Source of the DNA: WRAI01 sp031549605
GTDB taxonomy: Bacteria > Bacillota > Clostridia > Oscillospirales > UBA929
DNA: 41,492 bases
Direction of reading: 5' to 3'
Assembly: GCA_031549605.1 (NCBI GenBank)
Contig: JAVBPM010000001.1
Location: 1-41,492 of the forward strand
Shown here: positions 1 through 8,926 of the stretch, in pieces
Layout: every line of letters begins with the position of its first letter
Numbering within the stretch: position 1 is the stretch's first letter
Program-made: the position numbers and the translations under genes
The notes under the pieces: generated by a model
Databases searched by the model: none
What the model saw: the letters and a program-made list of their open reading frames with translations, nothing else
Told to the model about the DNA's origin: nothing

Positions 1-1
1 C

Positions 2-2143
2 CTCGACCCCGACAGCCTGATTGACCACTTTATCTCGCACACCTTTGTCAACAACACCGACTGGCCGGGCAACAACAACGTCATGTGGCGCTACAAGGCG
101 GCCGACGGCGGCTATGACCCCACCGCGCCCTACGGGCTGGACGGTCGCTGGCGCTGGATGATTAAGGACACCGACGGCGGCTTTACCACCAACGGCGGCT
201 ACAACGACACGCTGCTCGGCCGCGTGATGCAGCCGGGCAGCCAGTGGCTGGCGTCGTGGTCGACGCTCTTCTTCCGCCGCCTGCTGGAAAACCCCGGCTT
301 CAAGGCCAGCTTCATCAACCGCTACTGCGACCTGCTGAACACCAATTTCAAGCCCGACGTCATCGCGGCCGCGCTGCAAAGCACCAAGGCCAAGTACGTC
401 AACATTATGGCCGAGGAAATGACGCGCTACCAAAACATCAGCAGCATGACCAGCTGGAACAACAACACCGAATATATGCAGACCTTCGGGCAAAACCGTC
501 CGGCGGCCATGTACAACCAGCTCAGCTCGCTGTTTGGTCTGTCGACCACCGCCCAGCAGCGCATCGCCACCGTGCTGGATCAGGGCACCGTCAGCCTCAA
601 CGGCATGCCGCTCAAGCCGGGCGTCACGCCGGGCGTGGGCAGTGAGCCCATCTGGACGGGCGCCTACTACCCCGGCTATCAGCAGACGGTCAGCGCCACG
701 GCGCTGCCCGGCTACGCCTTCTCCCACTTCAAGGTGACGCTTAACGGCGTTGTCACCAACACCACCGACAACCCCTACACCTTCGCCGCCTCACCCAGCG
801 GCATTCTCATCGAGCCGGTGTACAACGAGTACGTCAAAGAAACGGTGTCGACGCCATACGCCGACGTCGCCGACGGCCACCAATTCCGCGGCACGCTGCC
901 CGTAACACTGTCGTGCGCGACGCCGGGCGCGGTCATTCACTACACCCTCGACGGCAGCGACCCCACCGCCGACTCGCCCGTCTACGCTGAGCCGCTGGTG
1001 CTGACCGATACCACCACGCTCAAAGCCATGGCCGTCAAGACCGACTACAACGACAGCGGCGTCGCGGCCTTTACCTACACCCTGCTGCCGCCCGTGCCGG
1101 TGCAAAGCATCACGGTGACCGGCGCGACCAGCGTGACTGTCGGCGCAACGAGCAGCTACACCGCCGATGTGCAGCCCGCCGACGCCGCCGACAAGACAAT
1201 ACTCTGGGGCGTTATCGACGGCACCGGCAGCGCGACCATCACGTCCGACGGCGTGCTGACCGGCGTGTCGGCCGGCAGCGTCACCGTTGTCGCCACAGCG
1301 CAGGACGGCAGCGACGTCAGCGCAAGCAAGGCCGTCACCATCACGGCGCCTGTCGCCTATCCCAACAACATTTTCGTCACCAAATACGGCAAGGGCAGCG
1401 TCAGCTGCACGCAAACGGGCAAGCAGGCCGCCTACACCTTTACCCCGGCGGCCGACCACAAGGTCGTCGGCGTGCGCATCAACGGGCTACTGCGCTCGGC
1501 TACCGGCGGCACCACCTTTGCCGACTGCACGACGGCAGCGACGCTGGTCGTGGTGTTTGGCAAAACCGACGGCAGCGACGCGCCTGGCTTTACCGACACA
1601 ACAACGCACTGGGCGGTCAAAGACATCAACTTTACGGCGGCCAACCAGATTGTCGGCGGCACCGGCGGCGGCAAGTTCAGCCCCAACAGCCCGACAACGC
1701 GCGCCATGATTGCCACGCTGATTAGCCGCATCTACAGTGCCGACCTCAGCGGCTACACCACCGACCCCTTTATCGACGTGACGGCCATCACCGACACGGG
1801 CAACTGGTACGGCAAGCACGTCGCATGGGCGGCCGACACGAAGATTGTCGGCGGCGTCGGCAACAATCGCTTCGACCCCAACGGCAACGTCACGCGTCAG
1901 CAGCTGGCTGCCATGCTGTTCCGCTTCGCCACCTACATCAAGCTGAGCAACGTCACCAGCCGCGCGCCGCTGAGCGCCTTTCCCGACGCGGCAACCGTGC
2001 AACCCTATGCCGTCGAAGCGCTGCAATGGGCGGTGGCCGCCAACATCATCGGCGGCGACGGCGGCAGGCTCAACCCAAACGGCCTAGCCACCCGCGCACA
2101 GGTCGCCACCATGCTGGCGCGGTTTATCCGACAGGCGCCGTAA
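2..2143 (+). CDS. CotH-kinase surface protein with chitobiase-C-like, Big2 and three SLH domains (5' truncated)
   Basis: The reading frame is open from base 2, so the N-terminus lies outside the window and 713 residues are visible. The first roughly 190 residues resemble the C-terminal half of a CotH kinase domain, with NTDWPGNNNVMWR followed by GRWRWMIKDTDGG, where the Asp-x-Asp is typical of the family. A chitobiase/hexosaminidase C-terminal type repeat follows (IHYTLDGSDPTADSPVY, about residues 295-360). Next is a bacterial Ig-like group 2 domain (about 370-450) and then three SLH repeats to the C-terminus (for example FTDTTTHWAVKDINF). SLH repeats bind secondary cell-wall polymer, so the protein should sit on the cell surface. 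CotH proteins are protein kinases best known from spore coats; a surface-anchored version implies phosphorylation of exported substrates, which is inference. The gene converges on the histidine kinase gene and shares a terminator with it. The domain calls are confident; the substrate is unknown. Confidence 0.85.
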   Translation, partial: LDPDSLIDHFISHTFVNNTDWPGNNNVMWRYKAADGGYDPTAPYGLDGRWRWMIKDTDGGFTTNGGYNDTLLGRVMQPGSQWLASWSTLFFRRLLENPGFKASFINRYCDLLNTNFKPDVIAAALQSTKAKYVNIMAEEMTRYQNISSMTSWNNNTEYMQTFGQNRPAAMYNQLSSLFGLSTTAQQRIATVLDQGTVSLNGMPLKPGVTPGVGSEPIWTGAYYPGYQQTVSATALPGYAFSHFKVTLNGVVTNTTDNPYTFAASPSGILIEPVYNEYVKETVSTPYADVADGHQFRGTLPVTLSCATPGAVIHYTLDGSDPTADSPVYAEPLVLTDTTTLKAMAVKTDYNDSGVAAFTYTLLPPVPVQSITVTGATSVTVGATSSYTADVQPADAADKTILWGVIDGTGSATITSDGVLTGVSAGSVTVVATAQDGSDVSASKAVTITAPVAYPNNIFVTKYGKGSVSCTQTGKQAAYTFTPAADHKVVGVRINGLLRSATGGTTFADCTTAATLVVVFGKTDGSDAPGFTDTTTHWAVKDINFTAANQIVGGTGGGKFSPNSPTTRAMIATLISRIYSADLSGYTTDPFIDVTAITDTGNWYGKHVAWAADTKIVGGVGNNRFDPNGNVTRQQLAAMLFRFATYIKLSNVTSRAPLSAFPDAATVQPYAVEALQWAVAANIIGGDGGRLNPNGLATRAQVATMLARFIRQAP

Positions 2144-2153
2144 GGCTACCAAT

Positions 2154-2184
2154 AAAAATCCACCGGCTTAGCCGGTGGATTTTT
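2154..2184. terminator. Bidirectional intrinsic terminator
   Basis: A perfect 14-bp stem (AAAAATCCACCGGC with its complement) closes a 3-nt loop. The A-run on one side and T-run on the other let it work in both directions. It lies between the convergent CotH/SLH gene and the histidine kinase gene. Confidence 0.9.
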
Positions 2185-2196
2185 ATATATGTAGTG

Positions 2197-5100
2197 CTAG
2201 TCAAGCAGCTTCCGCAGCGCCTTCAGCGCGTCGATGGCGGCCTCGTAGGCGAAGTTGGCCAAGTGCGCGTCGGCGGCGGCCAGCAGCTTGTCGGCGTCGG
2301 GCGTGTAGCTGCTCTGCATCAGCCGGTTGAGCAGCTGTGCGGCGTCGTCGGCTTGCAGTGAGCGCAGCTGCGCTTGCAGCACCGGCAGCTGCTGTGCCAG
2401 CGCCGCTTTGTCGCCGTCGGGTCGGGCGAGCACCGGCTGGCTGTCCAGCTGTTGCGCCAGCCGATGGGTCAGCGCGCCGACCTCGTCGCGGAAGGGCACA
2501 AACTGCGCCTGACAGAAGGGCAAATTACCGTCGAGTGCTTCCAGCTCCATGCGCTTGGCGCGCTCGGACAGCGCAAAGGCGCCGACAAGCGCCAGCGCGC
2601 TTTTCAGCCCGTGGATGTGCGTTTTGAACACCGGCAGCCGGTCGGACGCCAGCGCCTCGGCAGCCGCATCCAGCGCCGGTGGCGTGCTGGCGACAAAGGC
2701 GCGGACAACCTCATGGTAGCTGTCCAGCCGACCGCCCATGGCGGCCAGCGCGCGCTCGACCTCAAGCGCGGCGTCATAGACCACGGCGGGTGCGGACGCT
2801 GTCACGGCGGGATGCTGTTCCTCGGACGCGGGCTGCAGCCTGGTCTCGGGCAGCCAGCGGCGCAGCATCACACCCAGCTCCAGTATATCGACCGGCTTGC
2901 TGATAAAGTCGTTCATGCCGCCCTCGAGGCAGCTTTGCCGCGCACCATCCACGACGTTGGCGGTCAGCGCCACGATAACCAGCTGCTCAAACCGTTCACC
3001 CATGGCGCGAATGACGTCGGTCGCCTCGATGCCGTCCATACCGGGCATCATGTGGTCCATAAAGACCATGTCGTACTCCTTGCGGCGCACGCACTCGATG
3101 GCCTGCTCGCCCGAGCGCGCCAAATCGGGCTGTATGCCAAACAGGTTGAGGTGACCCTCGGCAACAACCAGATTGACCTCGTTGTCGTCGACAACCAGCA
3201 CTTTGGCGTCGGGCGCTTGAAACAAGCTGTTCAGCTGCAGCTCGTTGACGTTGTCGGGGTTGCCGTCGACGCGCGGCACAGTCACGGTAAAGGTCGAGCC
3301 GGCGCCACGCGCGCTGACAACGGAGATGCTGCCATTCATCAGGTCGACCAAATTCTTACAAATCGGCAGCCCCAAGCCCGTGCCCTGCTGTCGTTTTTTG
3401 TCGAGATGGAACTGCTCAAAGGCGTCAAACAGCTTGGGAATGTCCTCGGCGCTGATGCCGTAGCCGGTGTCGGTCACGTCAAACACCAGATGGCCGGCGT
3501 CGGCGCGCACCGACAGCGTCACGGTGCCCTCGCCGGTGTACTTGACGGCGTTGTTGAGCAGATTGACCAGCACCTGCTTGAGCCGCGTCTCGTCGCCGTA
3601 TTGACAGCGCGGCAGGTCGACGCCGGTTTCGACAATGAAATTGAGCTGCTTTTGACGTGCCAGGAAGCCAATCATCGAGCCGATGTTTTCCACCATCTGC
3701 ATCAGGTTGTAGTCCTTGCACTGCAACACCATGCGGCCGTATTCCATCGCCGACACGTCGAGGATGTCGTTGATAATGGTCAGCAGCGACTTGGCAGAGG
3801 AGTTGATGTAGTTGACATAGCGGCGCTGGTCGTCGGTCAGCTCGTCGGTCAGCAACAAATCAGACATGCCGGTAATGGCGTTCATCGGCGTGCGGATTTC
3901 GTGGCTCATGTTGGCAAAGAAAAGCGTCTTGTTGTCGGCCGCTTTAAGCGCCTCCAGACGCGCCTGTTCGGCCTCGTCGGTCATCAGCTTGAGCTGATAG
4001 GTGCGCTCGCTAATCTTCTGCTCCAAGTTGGCGGAAAACTCCTCGCGCGCGTGGATATCTTCCTTCATCTGATGGATCAGCTTACGCAGCGAGGCGTTGA
4101 GCTGCGTAACCTCGACGCTAACGCCGCGCACGTCAAATTCAACGTCCAGGTTGCCATTGGCCATCTCGTTGGCCGAGTTCGTCAGCAGTGTGATGGGCCG
4201 CACCAACCGACGCGACACAGTGTACAACACCAGCGTCATCAGCAGAATGGCCACCGAGCCAGCCACGCCAAAGATGTGAATCAGCGTGCTCAACCGTCCG
4301 TTCAGCACACTTTTGGGCACGGCCATCATTAAATAGAGCTGGTCGGAGGCGTTCTGTTGCTTCAGCGGCTGGACGCGCACAAAGGCTGTCTCCGAAAAAT
4401 GGCTGTAGTCCAGCTCGCCCTCAAATTCGCTGTGCCGGGCTATGGCGTCGCGCACGCGGGCGCTGCCGCCGTCGGGCAACAGCGTATCCAGCGCGTACTG
4501 CGCTTCGCTCTGTCCGGCAATATAGGCAATCTCGCCGCCGTCGGTCAGCAGCGCCAGCTCGCGCGTTGACAGCTGCGTGTATTCGTACAAAAAGGTAAAC
4601 ATGTCCTCATAGCGCATGTCCATGCCCAGCACGCCCACAACCTTGCCGTCGACTATGATGGGGCAGCTGATGGTGGCGGTATAGACCGGGCCGTCGCCGT
4701 AATCGTAGTAATCCATGCTGTCAAAGAATACTTCGCCGCTGTCGCGCGGCTCGTTGTACCACGGCGCGGCGACGGGGTCATCCAGCAGCCCTTCGGTCAG
4801 GTCGTAGATTTCCTTCAACCCATCGCCCTCGCGCACCAAATCGAGCGTATAGCGCTCGGCCGTACCCATTACACCCGGCTCAAACACAACCCAGGCACAA
4901 TAGAGTCGATCGCGGGCAGTGATAAACCTTTTAAGCGTATTGCGTACATTTTCAGCCGCGTCGGCCGACTTCTTGTCCAGCCCGCTCAGCACCTGCGCGG
5001 TCAGCACCAGCGAATCGGTGGCGTGTACAAAGGTGGTCTGCACCGCGCCCGACACATTATCTATATAGGCATTGAGCGTCTCGCGCTCGCGCTCGCGCGC

Positions 5101-5232
5101 ATCGCTGGCGGTTGTCAGCGTTAAAATGGCCATCAGACCGACCAGCAGCAGCATCAGCGGCAGCTGCAACGTAAAAAACAGTCGCGAGAACAGACTGCGC
5201 TGTTTCGTTGCCCTGCCCGTCTTTGTACCCAT
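2197..5232 (-). CDS. Hybrid sensor histidine kinase (Cache-HAMP-HisKA-HATPase-REC-Hpt)
   Basis: A membrane phosphorelay sensor of 1011 aa. Transmembrane helix 1 is at about 19-42. An extracellular Cache-like sensor follows (about 45-310), then helix 2 (about 315-340) and a HAMP domain. The HisKA H-box is FFANMSHEIRTPMN with phospho-His at residue 444. The ATPase has the N-box NLLNNAVKYT and G-boxes DTGYGIS and GTGLGL. A receiver domain has VVDDN, phospho-acceptor Asp726 (FMDHMMPGMDG) and the ISKPVD lysine. A C-terminal Hpt domain has IHGLKS with His874. All catalytic residues are present. No partner output regulator follows, so the phosphate presumably goes to a regulator encoded elsewhere. 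The gene lies downstream of the AraC gene on the same strand but has its own promoter at 5297-5325. Proximity to the glycan operon suggests, but does not show, a role in sugar sensing. Confidence 0.93.
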   Translation of the reverse strand: MGTKTGRATKQRSLFSRLFFTLQLPLMLLLVGLMAILTLTTASDARERERETLNAYIDNVSGAVQTTFVHATDSLVLTAQVLSGLDKKSADAAENVRNTLKRFITARDRLYCAWVVFEPGVMGTAERYTLDLVREGDGLKEIYDLTEGLLDDPVAAPWYNEPRDSGEVFFDSMDYYDYGDGPVYTATISCPIIVDGKVVGVLGMDMRYEDMFTFLYEYTQLSTRELALLTDGGEIAYIAGQSEAQYALDTLLPDGGSARVRDAIARHSEFEGELDYSHFSETAFVRVQPLKQQNASDQLYLMMAVPKSVLNGRLSTLIHIFGVAGSVAILLMTLVLYTVSRRLVRPITLLTNSANEMANGNLDVEFDVRGVSVEVTQLNASLRKLIHQMKEDIHAREEFSANLEQKISERTYQLKLMTDEAEQARLEALKAADNKTLFFANMSHEIRTPMNAITGMSDLLLTDELTDDQRRYVNYINSSAKSLLTIINDILDVSAMEYGRMVLQCKDYNLMQMVENIGSMIGFLARQKQLNFIVETGVDLPRCQYGDETRLKQVLVNLLNNAVKYTGEGTVTLSVRADAGHLVFDVTDTGYGISAEDIPKLFDAFEQFHLDKKRQQGTGLGLPICKNLVDLMNGSISVVSARGAGSTFTVTVPRVDGNPDNVNELQLNSLFQAPDAKVLVVDDNEVNLVVAEGHLNLFGIQPDLARSGEQAIECVRRKEYDMVFMDHMMPGMDGIEATDVIRAMGERFEQLVIVALTANVVDGARQSCLEGGMNDFISKPVDILELGVMLRRWLPETRLQPASEEQHPAVTASAPAVVYDAALEVERALAAMGGRLDSYHEVVRAFVASTPPALDAAAEALASDRLPVFKTHIHGLKSALALVGAFALSERAKRMELEALDGNLPFCQAQFVPFRDEVGALTHRLAQQLDSQPVLARPDGDKAALAQQLPVLQAQLRSLQADDAAQLLNRLMQSSYTPDADKLLAAADAHLANFAYEAAIDALKALRKLLD

Positions 5233-5296
5233 GGGGTCTCATCCTCTCTCGGCGCCCACGGGGCACGTCGAAGTTTGTCGCAATCGTCTCACGCTC

Positions 5297-5325
5297 GTTA
5301 TACCACGCCGTAGCAATAAAAGCAA
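5297..5325 (-). promoter_or_regulatory. Promoter for the hybrid histidine kinase gene
   Basis: On the minus strand the sequence reads TTGCTT, 17 nt, TATAAC, about 65 nt before the kinase ATG and just after the araC stop codon. It indicates that the kinase can be transcribed independently of araC. Confidence 0.6.
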
Positions 5326-5332
5326 TGGCAGC

Positions 5333-6169
5333 TTATGGCAATGGCTGCGACAGCTGCCGTTTATAGCGGTTGGGACTGACACCGGTCGCTTTCTTGAAGG
5401 CCTGGCTGAAGTAGCTCTGCGACGAAAATCCGCAGATTTGCGCGATGGACGAAACGCTGAGGTCAGTGCCGTCCAAGTGCTGCTTGGCGCACTCAATGCG
5501 CCGGTCAAGCAGGTAGCTGATGGGCGATACGCCGTACTCTTGGGTAAAGCGGTGCGATATATAGTATTTATTAAGGTGCGACAACTCGGCCAGCGCGTCG
5601 AGCGTCACGCTCTCCTGAAAGTGCAGGTCAATGTACTGCTTGACCGCGCCGCTCTCCTTGGACAGATGGCGCGGCGGTGTCAGCGTCAGATGAAAGGTGG
5701 CCGCGCGCATCAGCTTAATCAGCAACAGATCGAGCAGCCGGCGGCAGGCCTGCTGACAATAGGCGCCGTTATCCTTCAGCTCGCGCTCCATCATGCGCAG
5801 CAGCGACAGAAAGTTGTCGGCTCCGCTGGCGTCACTGAGCGACACATAGTCGGCGCTCTCGTCGGGCAGCGCCAGCCGCGCGTTTTCAACGGCCAGCACG
5901 ATGTATTCCAACGGGTTCTGCCGGTCGGACAGTTCGGTGTGTGTGACGTTGGGGCTGATAATGACGATGCTGCCCTTGGTCACTTGCAGCGTCTTTTCGC
6001 CGATGAGAAACCGGCCCTCGCCGCCCGTGATGTAAAACATTTCGGTAAAGTAGTGCGAATGCTTGAGACTCAGCCAGTCGGGCCCGTATACCGAGGTGGT
6101 GAGATAGAGCAGGTTGCCCGTCTCCATCGGCTTGTCTTCGCCGTGCGGCGTGTAACGCGTACTGGGCAT
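5333..6169 (-). CDS. AraC-family transcriptional regulator with N-terminal cupin
   Basis: A 278-aa regulator. The N-terminal half has cupin-like features (HSHYFTEMFYITGGEGRFLIG, then GSIVIISPNVTHTE), typical of AraC proteins that sense sugars. The C-terminal 100 residues carry the two helix-turn-helix motifs: VTLDALAELSHLNKYYISHRF, then LSVSSIAQICGFSSQSYFSQAFKKATGVSPNRYK. The ATG at 6169 is chosen because an AAAGGGG ribosome site lies about 8 nt upstream; Met15 is a possible alternative. The gene diverges from the glycan operon across 257 bp and is the obvious candidate regulator of that operon. Activation by lacto-N-biose-type sugars is inference from the gene order. Confidence 0.92.
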   Translation of the reverse strand: MPSTRYTPHGEDKPMETGNLLYLTTSVYGPDWLSLKHSHYFTEMFYITGGEGRFLIGEKTLQVTKGSIVIISPNVTHTELSDRQNPLEYIVLAVENARLALPDESADYVSLSDASGADNFLSLLRMMERELKDNGAYCQQACRRLLDLLLIKLMRAATFHLTLTPPRHLSKESGAVKQYIDLHFQESVTLDALAELSHLNKYYISHRFTQEYGVSPISYLLDRRIECAKQHLDGTDLSVSSIAQICGFSSQSYFSQAFKKATGVSPNRYKRQLSQPLP

Positions 6170-6285
6170 GCAGTTTTCCCCTTTCGCAGCCGGTTGATTT
6201 CACTGGTCATAAATGGGTCTTATGCCTTTCCCCTATTCATATTCACCAAAAAAGAAGGGGCTGTTTAGGCAGTCTGACCACATTT

Positions 6286-6314
6286 ATTATACCGCATCTT
6301 GACCTAAAAAGCAA
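6286..6314 (-). promoter_or_regulatory. araC promoter
   Basis: On the minus strand TTGCTT, 17 nt, TATAAT precedes the AraC gene by about 115 nt. The -10 box matches consensus perfectly. Confidence 0.65.
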
Positions 6315-6343
6315 TATGTATAAAAAAATGAGCAATATATATA

Positions 6344-6404
6344 TAGACGTTTTGTTGTGCGTGGCTTATGATGAATTTGTGATACGTCCATGAAAAAAAT
6401 GGAC
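6344..6404 (+). promoter_or_regulatory. Glycan operon promoter and leader dyad
   Basis: TAGACG (6344-6349), 17 nt, TATGAT (6367-6372) is the best plus-strand promoter before the solute-binding gene. Its weak -35 box suits an activator-dependent promoter. Just downstream, a perfect inverted repeat GTCCAT-N7-ATGGAC (6386-6404) lies between the likely start site and the ribosome site (AGGAGGA, 6414-6420). It could be an operator or an mRNA stem. Confidence 0.45.
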
Positions 6405-6426
6405 AAAAAAAATAGGAGGATCGATT

Positions 6427-7842
6427 ATGTTGAAGAGAACTATCGCAATTCTCGCCGTCCTCGCCATTGTTGCCGCTCTGTTTCTGACAGGCTGCACAGG
6501 TGAGGAAGCCACCACCACCACCGCCGCTCCGGCCACCACCGCGCCGGCCACTGACGCCCCGACCAGCGACACCCCGACCGAGCCGACTGGCCCGGTTCTC
6601 AGCGGTGAGCTGAACGTCTCGGCTCTGAAGACTGCCTACGGTGAAAACATGTGGACCGAAGTCGCGGCCGCCTTCAACACCATTTACCCCGATGTCAAAG
6701 TCAACATCACATACGACGCCAAGCTGGAAGACACCATGCCGGCTCAGATGGAAGCTGGCCAGTATCCTGACGTTGTGCACCTCGCCACCGGCCGTAAGCC
6801 TGCCGTGACCGAGTCGCAGATCACCGCCAAGAAACTGCTGGCGCTGACCGACGTCATGAGCATGACCGTTCCGGGCGAAACCAAGACTGTTGCTGACAAA
6901 ATCCTGCCCGGCTTCATGGGCAGCTCGGCCACCGAGCCTTACGGCGACGGTGTCGTGTATCTGGCTCCCACCTTCTTCGGCGCTTGCGGCCTGGTTTACA
7001 ATGCCGGTCTGTTTGCCGAAAAGGGCTGGACTGTCCCGACCACTTGGGACGAAATGTGGGCCCTGGGCGACAAGGTCAAGGCCGACGGCATCTCGCTGTT
7101 CTGCTACCCGACCGCTGGTTACTTTGACAGCGCCTTCTGGGGCCTGGCCAACAACATCGGCGGCAAAGACCTCGCCACCAAGGTTGCCAACTACGCTGAA
7201 GGTCTGTACGATGCCGAAGGCAAGCAGATTCTGGACATTCTGGCCAAAATCGCTTCCTACACCGACAAGACCGTCCCCGCCAACGCCAATAACGACAACT
7301 ACCTGAAGAACCAGGAACTGATCATGACCAACAAGGCCCTGTTCATGCCCTGCGGCACTTGGGTTGTTGGTGAAATGGCTTCTTCGACCAATGTCGCTCC
7401 TGGCTTCCAGTGGGGCATGACCTCGACTCCGGCCGTCACCGCCGGTGGCGACAGCTACAGCCAGGCATGGTTTGAGCAGGCTTGGATTCCGGCCGATGCG
7501 AAGAACCAGGACAACGCTAAAGCTTGGATTGCCTTCCTGTACAGCGACGCCGCCATGGCTATCATGGGCAGCGACACCAACGGCAATGCCGTTATGTCGG
7601 CTGTCGGCGCTACCGCCGCTCTGACTGGCGTGGCCAAAGACATGTACGGTATCTTCGATCGTGGTGCCAAGCTGTGCACCGGTTCGTTCGGCGCCACCAA
7701 CCCTGTTGATGGTATCGAGAGCCCGGGCGCCATCTGGTTCGACACGCTCAACTCCGTCGTCTCGGGCGACAAGACCGCTGAGCAGTACATCGCCGCTGTC
7801 AAGGAAGCCAACGACAAGCTGCGCGCCGCTCTGATTAAGTAA
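6427..7842 (+). CDS. ABC transporter sugar-binding lipoprotein (family 1 solute-binding protein)
   Basis: A 471-aa extracellular solute-binding protein and the first gene of the glycan operon. It has a lipoprotein signal with lipobox LTGC (Cys23), then a Thr/Ala/Pro-rich spacer of about 35 residues that would hold it away from the membrane. The rest is a family 1 sugar-binding fold, with features such as VTYDAKLEDTMPAQMEAGQYPDVVHLATG-type strands split over residues 100-125 and GWTVPTTWDEMWALGDK. A strong AGGAGGA ribosome site fixes the ATG. The downstream lnpA-like and nahK-like genes suggest that the ligand is lacto-N-biose, galacto-N-biose or a related glycan, as for the GltA protein of bifidobacteria. 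Specificity cannot be read from the sequence. A hairpin follows the stop codon and probably sets a higher level of this gene than of the permeases. Confidence 0.9.
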   Translation: MLKRTIAILAVLAIVAALFLTGCTGEEATTTTAAPATTAPATDAPTSDTPTEPTGPVLSGELNVSALKTAYGENMWTEVAAAFNTIYPDVKVNITYDAKLEDTMPAQMEAGQYPDVVHLATGRKPAVTESQITAKKLLALTDVMSMTVPGETKTVADKILPGFMGSSATEPYGDGVVYLAPTFFGACGLVYNAGLFAEKGWTVPTTWDEMWALGDKVKADGISLFCYPTAGYFDSAFWGLANNIGGKDLATKVANYAEGLYDAEGKQILDILAKIASYTDKTVPANANNDNYLKNQELIMTNKALFMPCGTWVVGEMASSTNVAPGFQWGMTSTPAVTAGGDSYSQAWFEQAWIPADAKNQDNAKAWIAFLYSDAAMAIMGSDTNGNAVMSAVGATAALTGVAKDMYGIFDRGAKLCTGSFGATNPVDGIESPGAIWFDTLNSVVSGDKTAEQYIAAVKEANDKLRAALIK

Positions 7843-7872
7843 GCTAACCCCAACTCTAAACTAGGACCCAAA

Positions 7873-7909
7873 ACGGGTGGCAGTGAGCAAAACGCCCACT
7901 GCCACCCGT
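7873..7909 (+). promoter_or_regulatory. Intra-operon hairpin after the binding-protein gene
   Basis: A perfect 13-bp stem (ACGGGTGGCAGTG and its complement) closes an 11-nt loop, with no T-run after it. Such structures after solute-binding genes commonly protect the upstream mRNA 3' end or reduce transcription into the permease genes. Confidence 0.7.
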
Positions 7910-8009
7910 GATTATTACTCGGCATTGCAATTTTGCAAAACGCACTCGGCGGCGTCGCATTACCCGGCCGATGGTTCTCTAATACCGCAACAAGGGAGGG
8001 TGAAGAAAA

Positions 8010-8909
8010 ATGTTAAAGCAACGCGGTCGCGGTCGCTTTGTCTTTTTCTGTGTAGCACCGGCAGTTCTACTCTTTTCGATTTTTATCCTATACCCGACGT
8101 TCAACGTCTTCCGTCTCTCACTCTATAAGGATTGGTCAAACGCCAATTACGATAACATGCGCTTTGTCGGCTTTGAAAACTTTACCTCGCTCTTTCAACA
8201 GCCTAACTTTATCCGTTCCATGCAGAACACCTTGCTCATCATTGTGGCCGTCACGGTTGTGACGCTGGCTCTCGCTCTTTTATTTGCTGGAATATTGACG
8301 CGCGAAAAGGTGAAAGCCAAAGGCTTTTTCCGCGTGATTTTTTACATCCCCAACATCCTGTCCATTGTTGTTGTGGCCGGTATCTTCCGCTCTGTCTTTG
8401 ACGGCGCGACGACAAGCCCCGGCCTGCTGAACTCGTTTCTCAACATCTTCCGTGGCTCAGACGTCGCGCAGACGCAGTTCTTAGACCAGAAGATGGTTAT
8501 GTACAGCATCATCTTCGCCATGATTTGGCAAGCCATCGGTTACTACATGGTCATGTACATGGCCAGTATGGCCGCGGTGCCGGAGAGCCTGTACGAATCG
8601 GCCGACTTGGAGGGCTGCGGCCACATCCGCCAGTTCTTTACCATCACCATTCCGCTGGTATGGAACAACATCCGCACCACCCTCACCTTCTTTGTCATCA
8701 GTACCATCAACATCGCTTTCCTATTGGTCACCAACATGACCGACGGCGGCCCCGACGGCGCCAGCGAGGTCTTCTTGACCTACATGTTCCGTATGCGCGG
8801 CAACAACCAGCCCTTTGCCATGGCCGTTACGGTTGTCATCTTCCTGTTCTCGTTTGCGCTGTCGGCTCTCATCAACGTCATCACCAAACGTGATGTCGTT
8901 GAGATGTAA
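8010..8909 (+). CDS. Sugar ABC transporter permease (MalF/UgpA type)
   Basis: A 299-aa inner-membrane permease of the carbohydrate uptake family, with six predicted membrane helices starting at about 10-33. The cytoplasmic EAA loop that docks the ATPase is clear: PESLYESADLEGCGHIRQF followed by TITIPLVW (about residues 190-220). The ATG follows a GGGAGGG ribosome site. The second permease starts 17 nt after its stop, so the two are co-transcribed and should form the heterodimeric channel for the binding protein encoded upstream. No ATPase gene is present in the operon, which implies use of a shared MsmK/UgpC-type ATPase encoded elsewhere. Confidence 0.92.
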   Translation: MLKQRGRGRFVFFCVAPAVLLFSIFILYPTFNVFRLSLYKDWSNANYDNMRFVGFENFTSLFQQPNFIRSMQNTLLIIVAVTVVTLALALLFAGILTREKVKAKGFFRVIFYIPNILSIVVVAGIFRSVFDGATTSPGLLNSFLNIFRGSDVAQTQFLDQKMVMYSIIFAMIWQAIGYYMVMYMASMAAVPESLYESADLEGCGHIRQFFTITIPLVWNNIRTTLTFFVISTINIAFLLVTNMTDGGPDGASEVFLTYMFRMRGNNQPFAMAVTVVIFLFSFALSALINVITKRDVVEM

Positions 8910-8926
8910 GAAAGGAGGACACGACT

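Noticed and set aside
2374..4332. 652-codon plus-strand frame opposite the histidine kinase
   Set aside because: It is the antisense shadow of a GC-rich gene with intact kinase motifs, has no ribosome site, and gives low-complexity His/Gln/Arg/Val-rich protein.
5072..6268. 398-codon plus-strand frame opposite the AraC gene
   Set aside because: Antisense of a clear AraC-family gene; composition is unlike a protein and no start signal exists.
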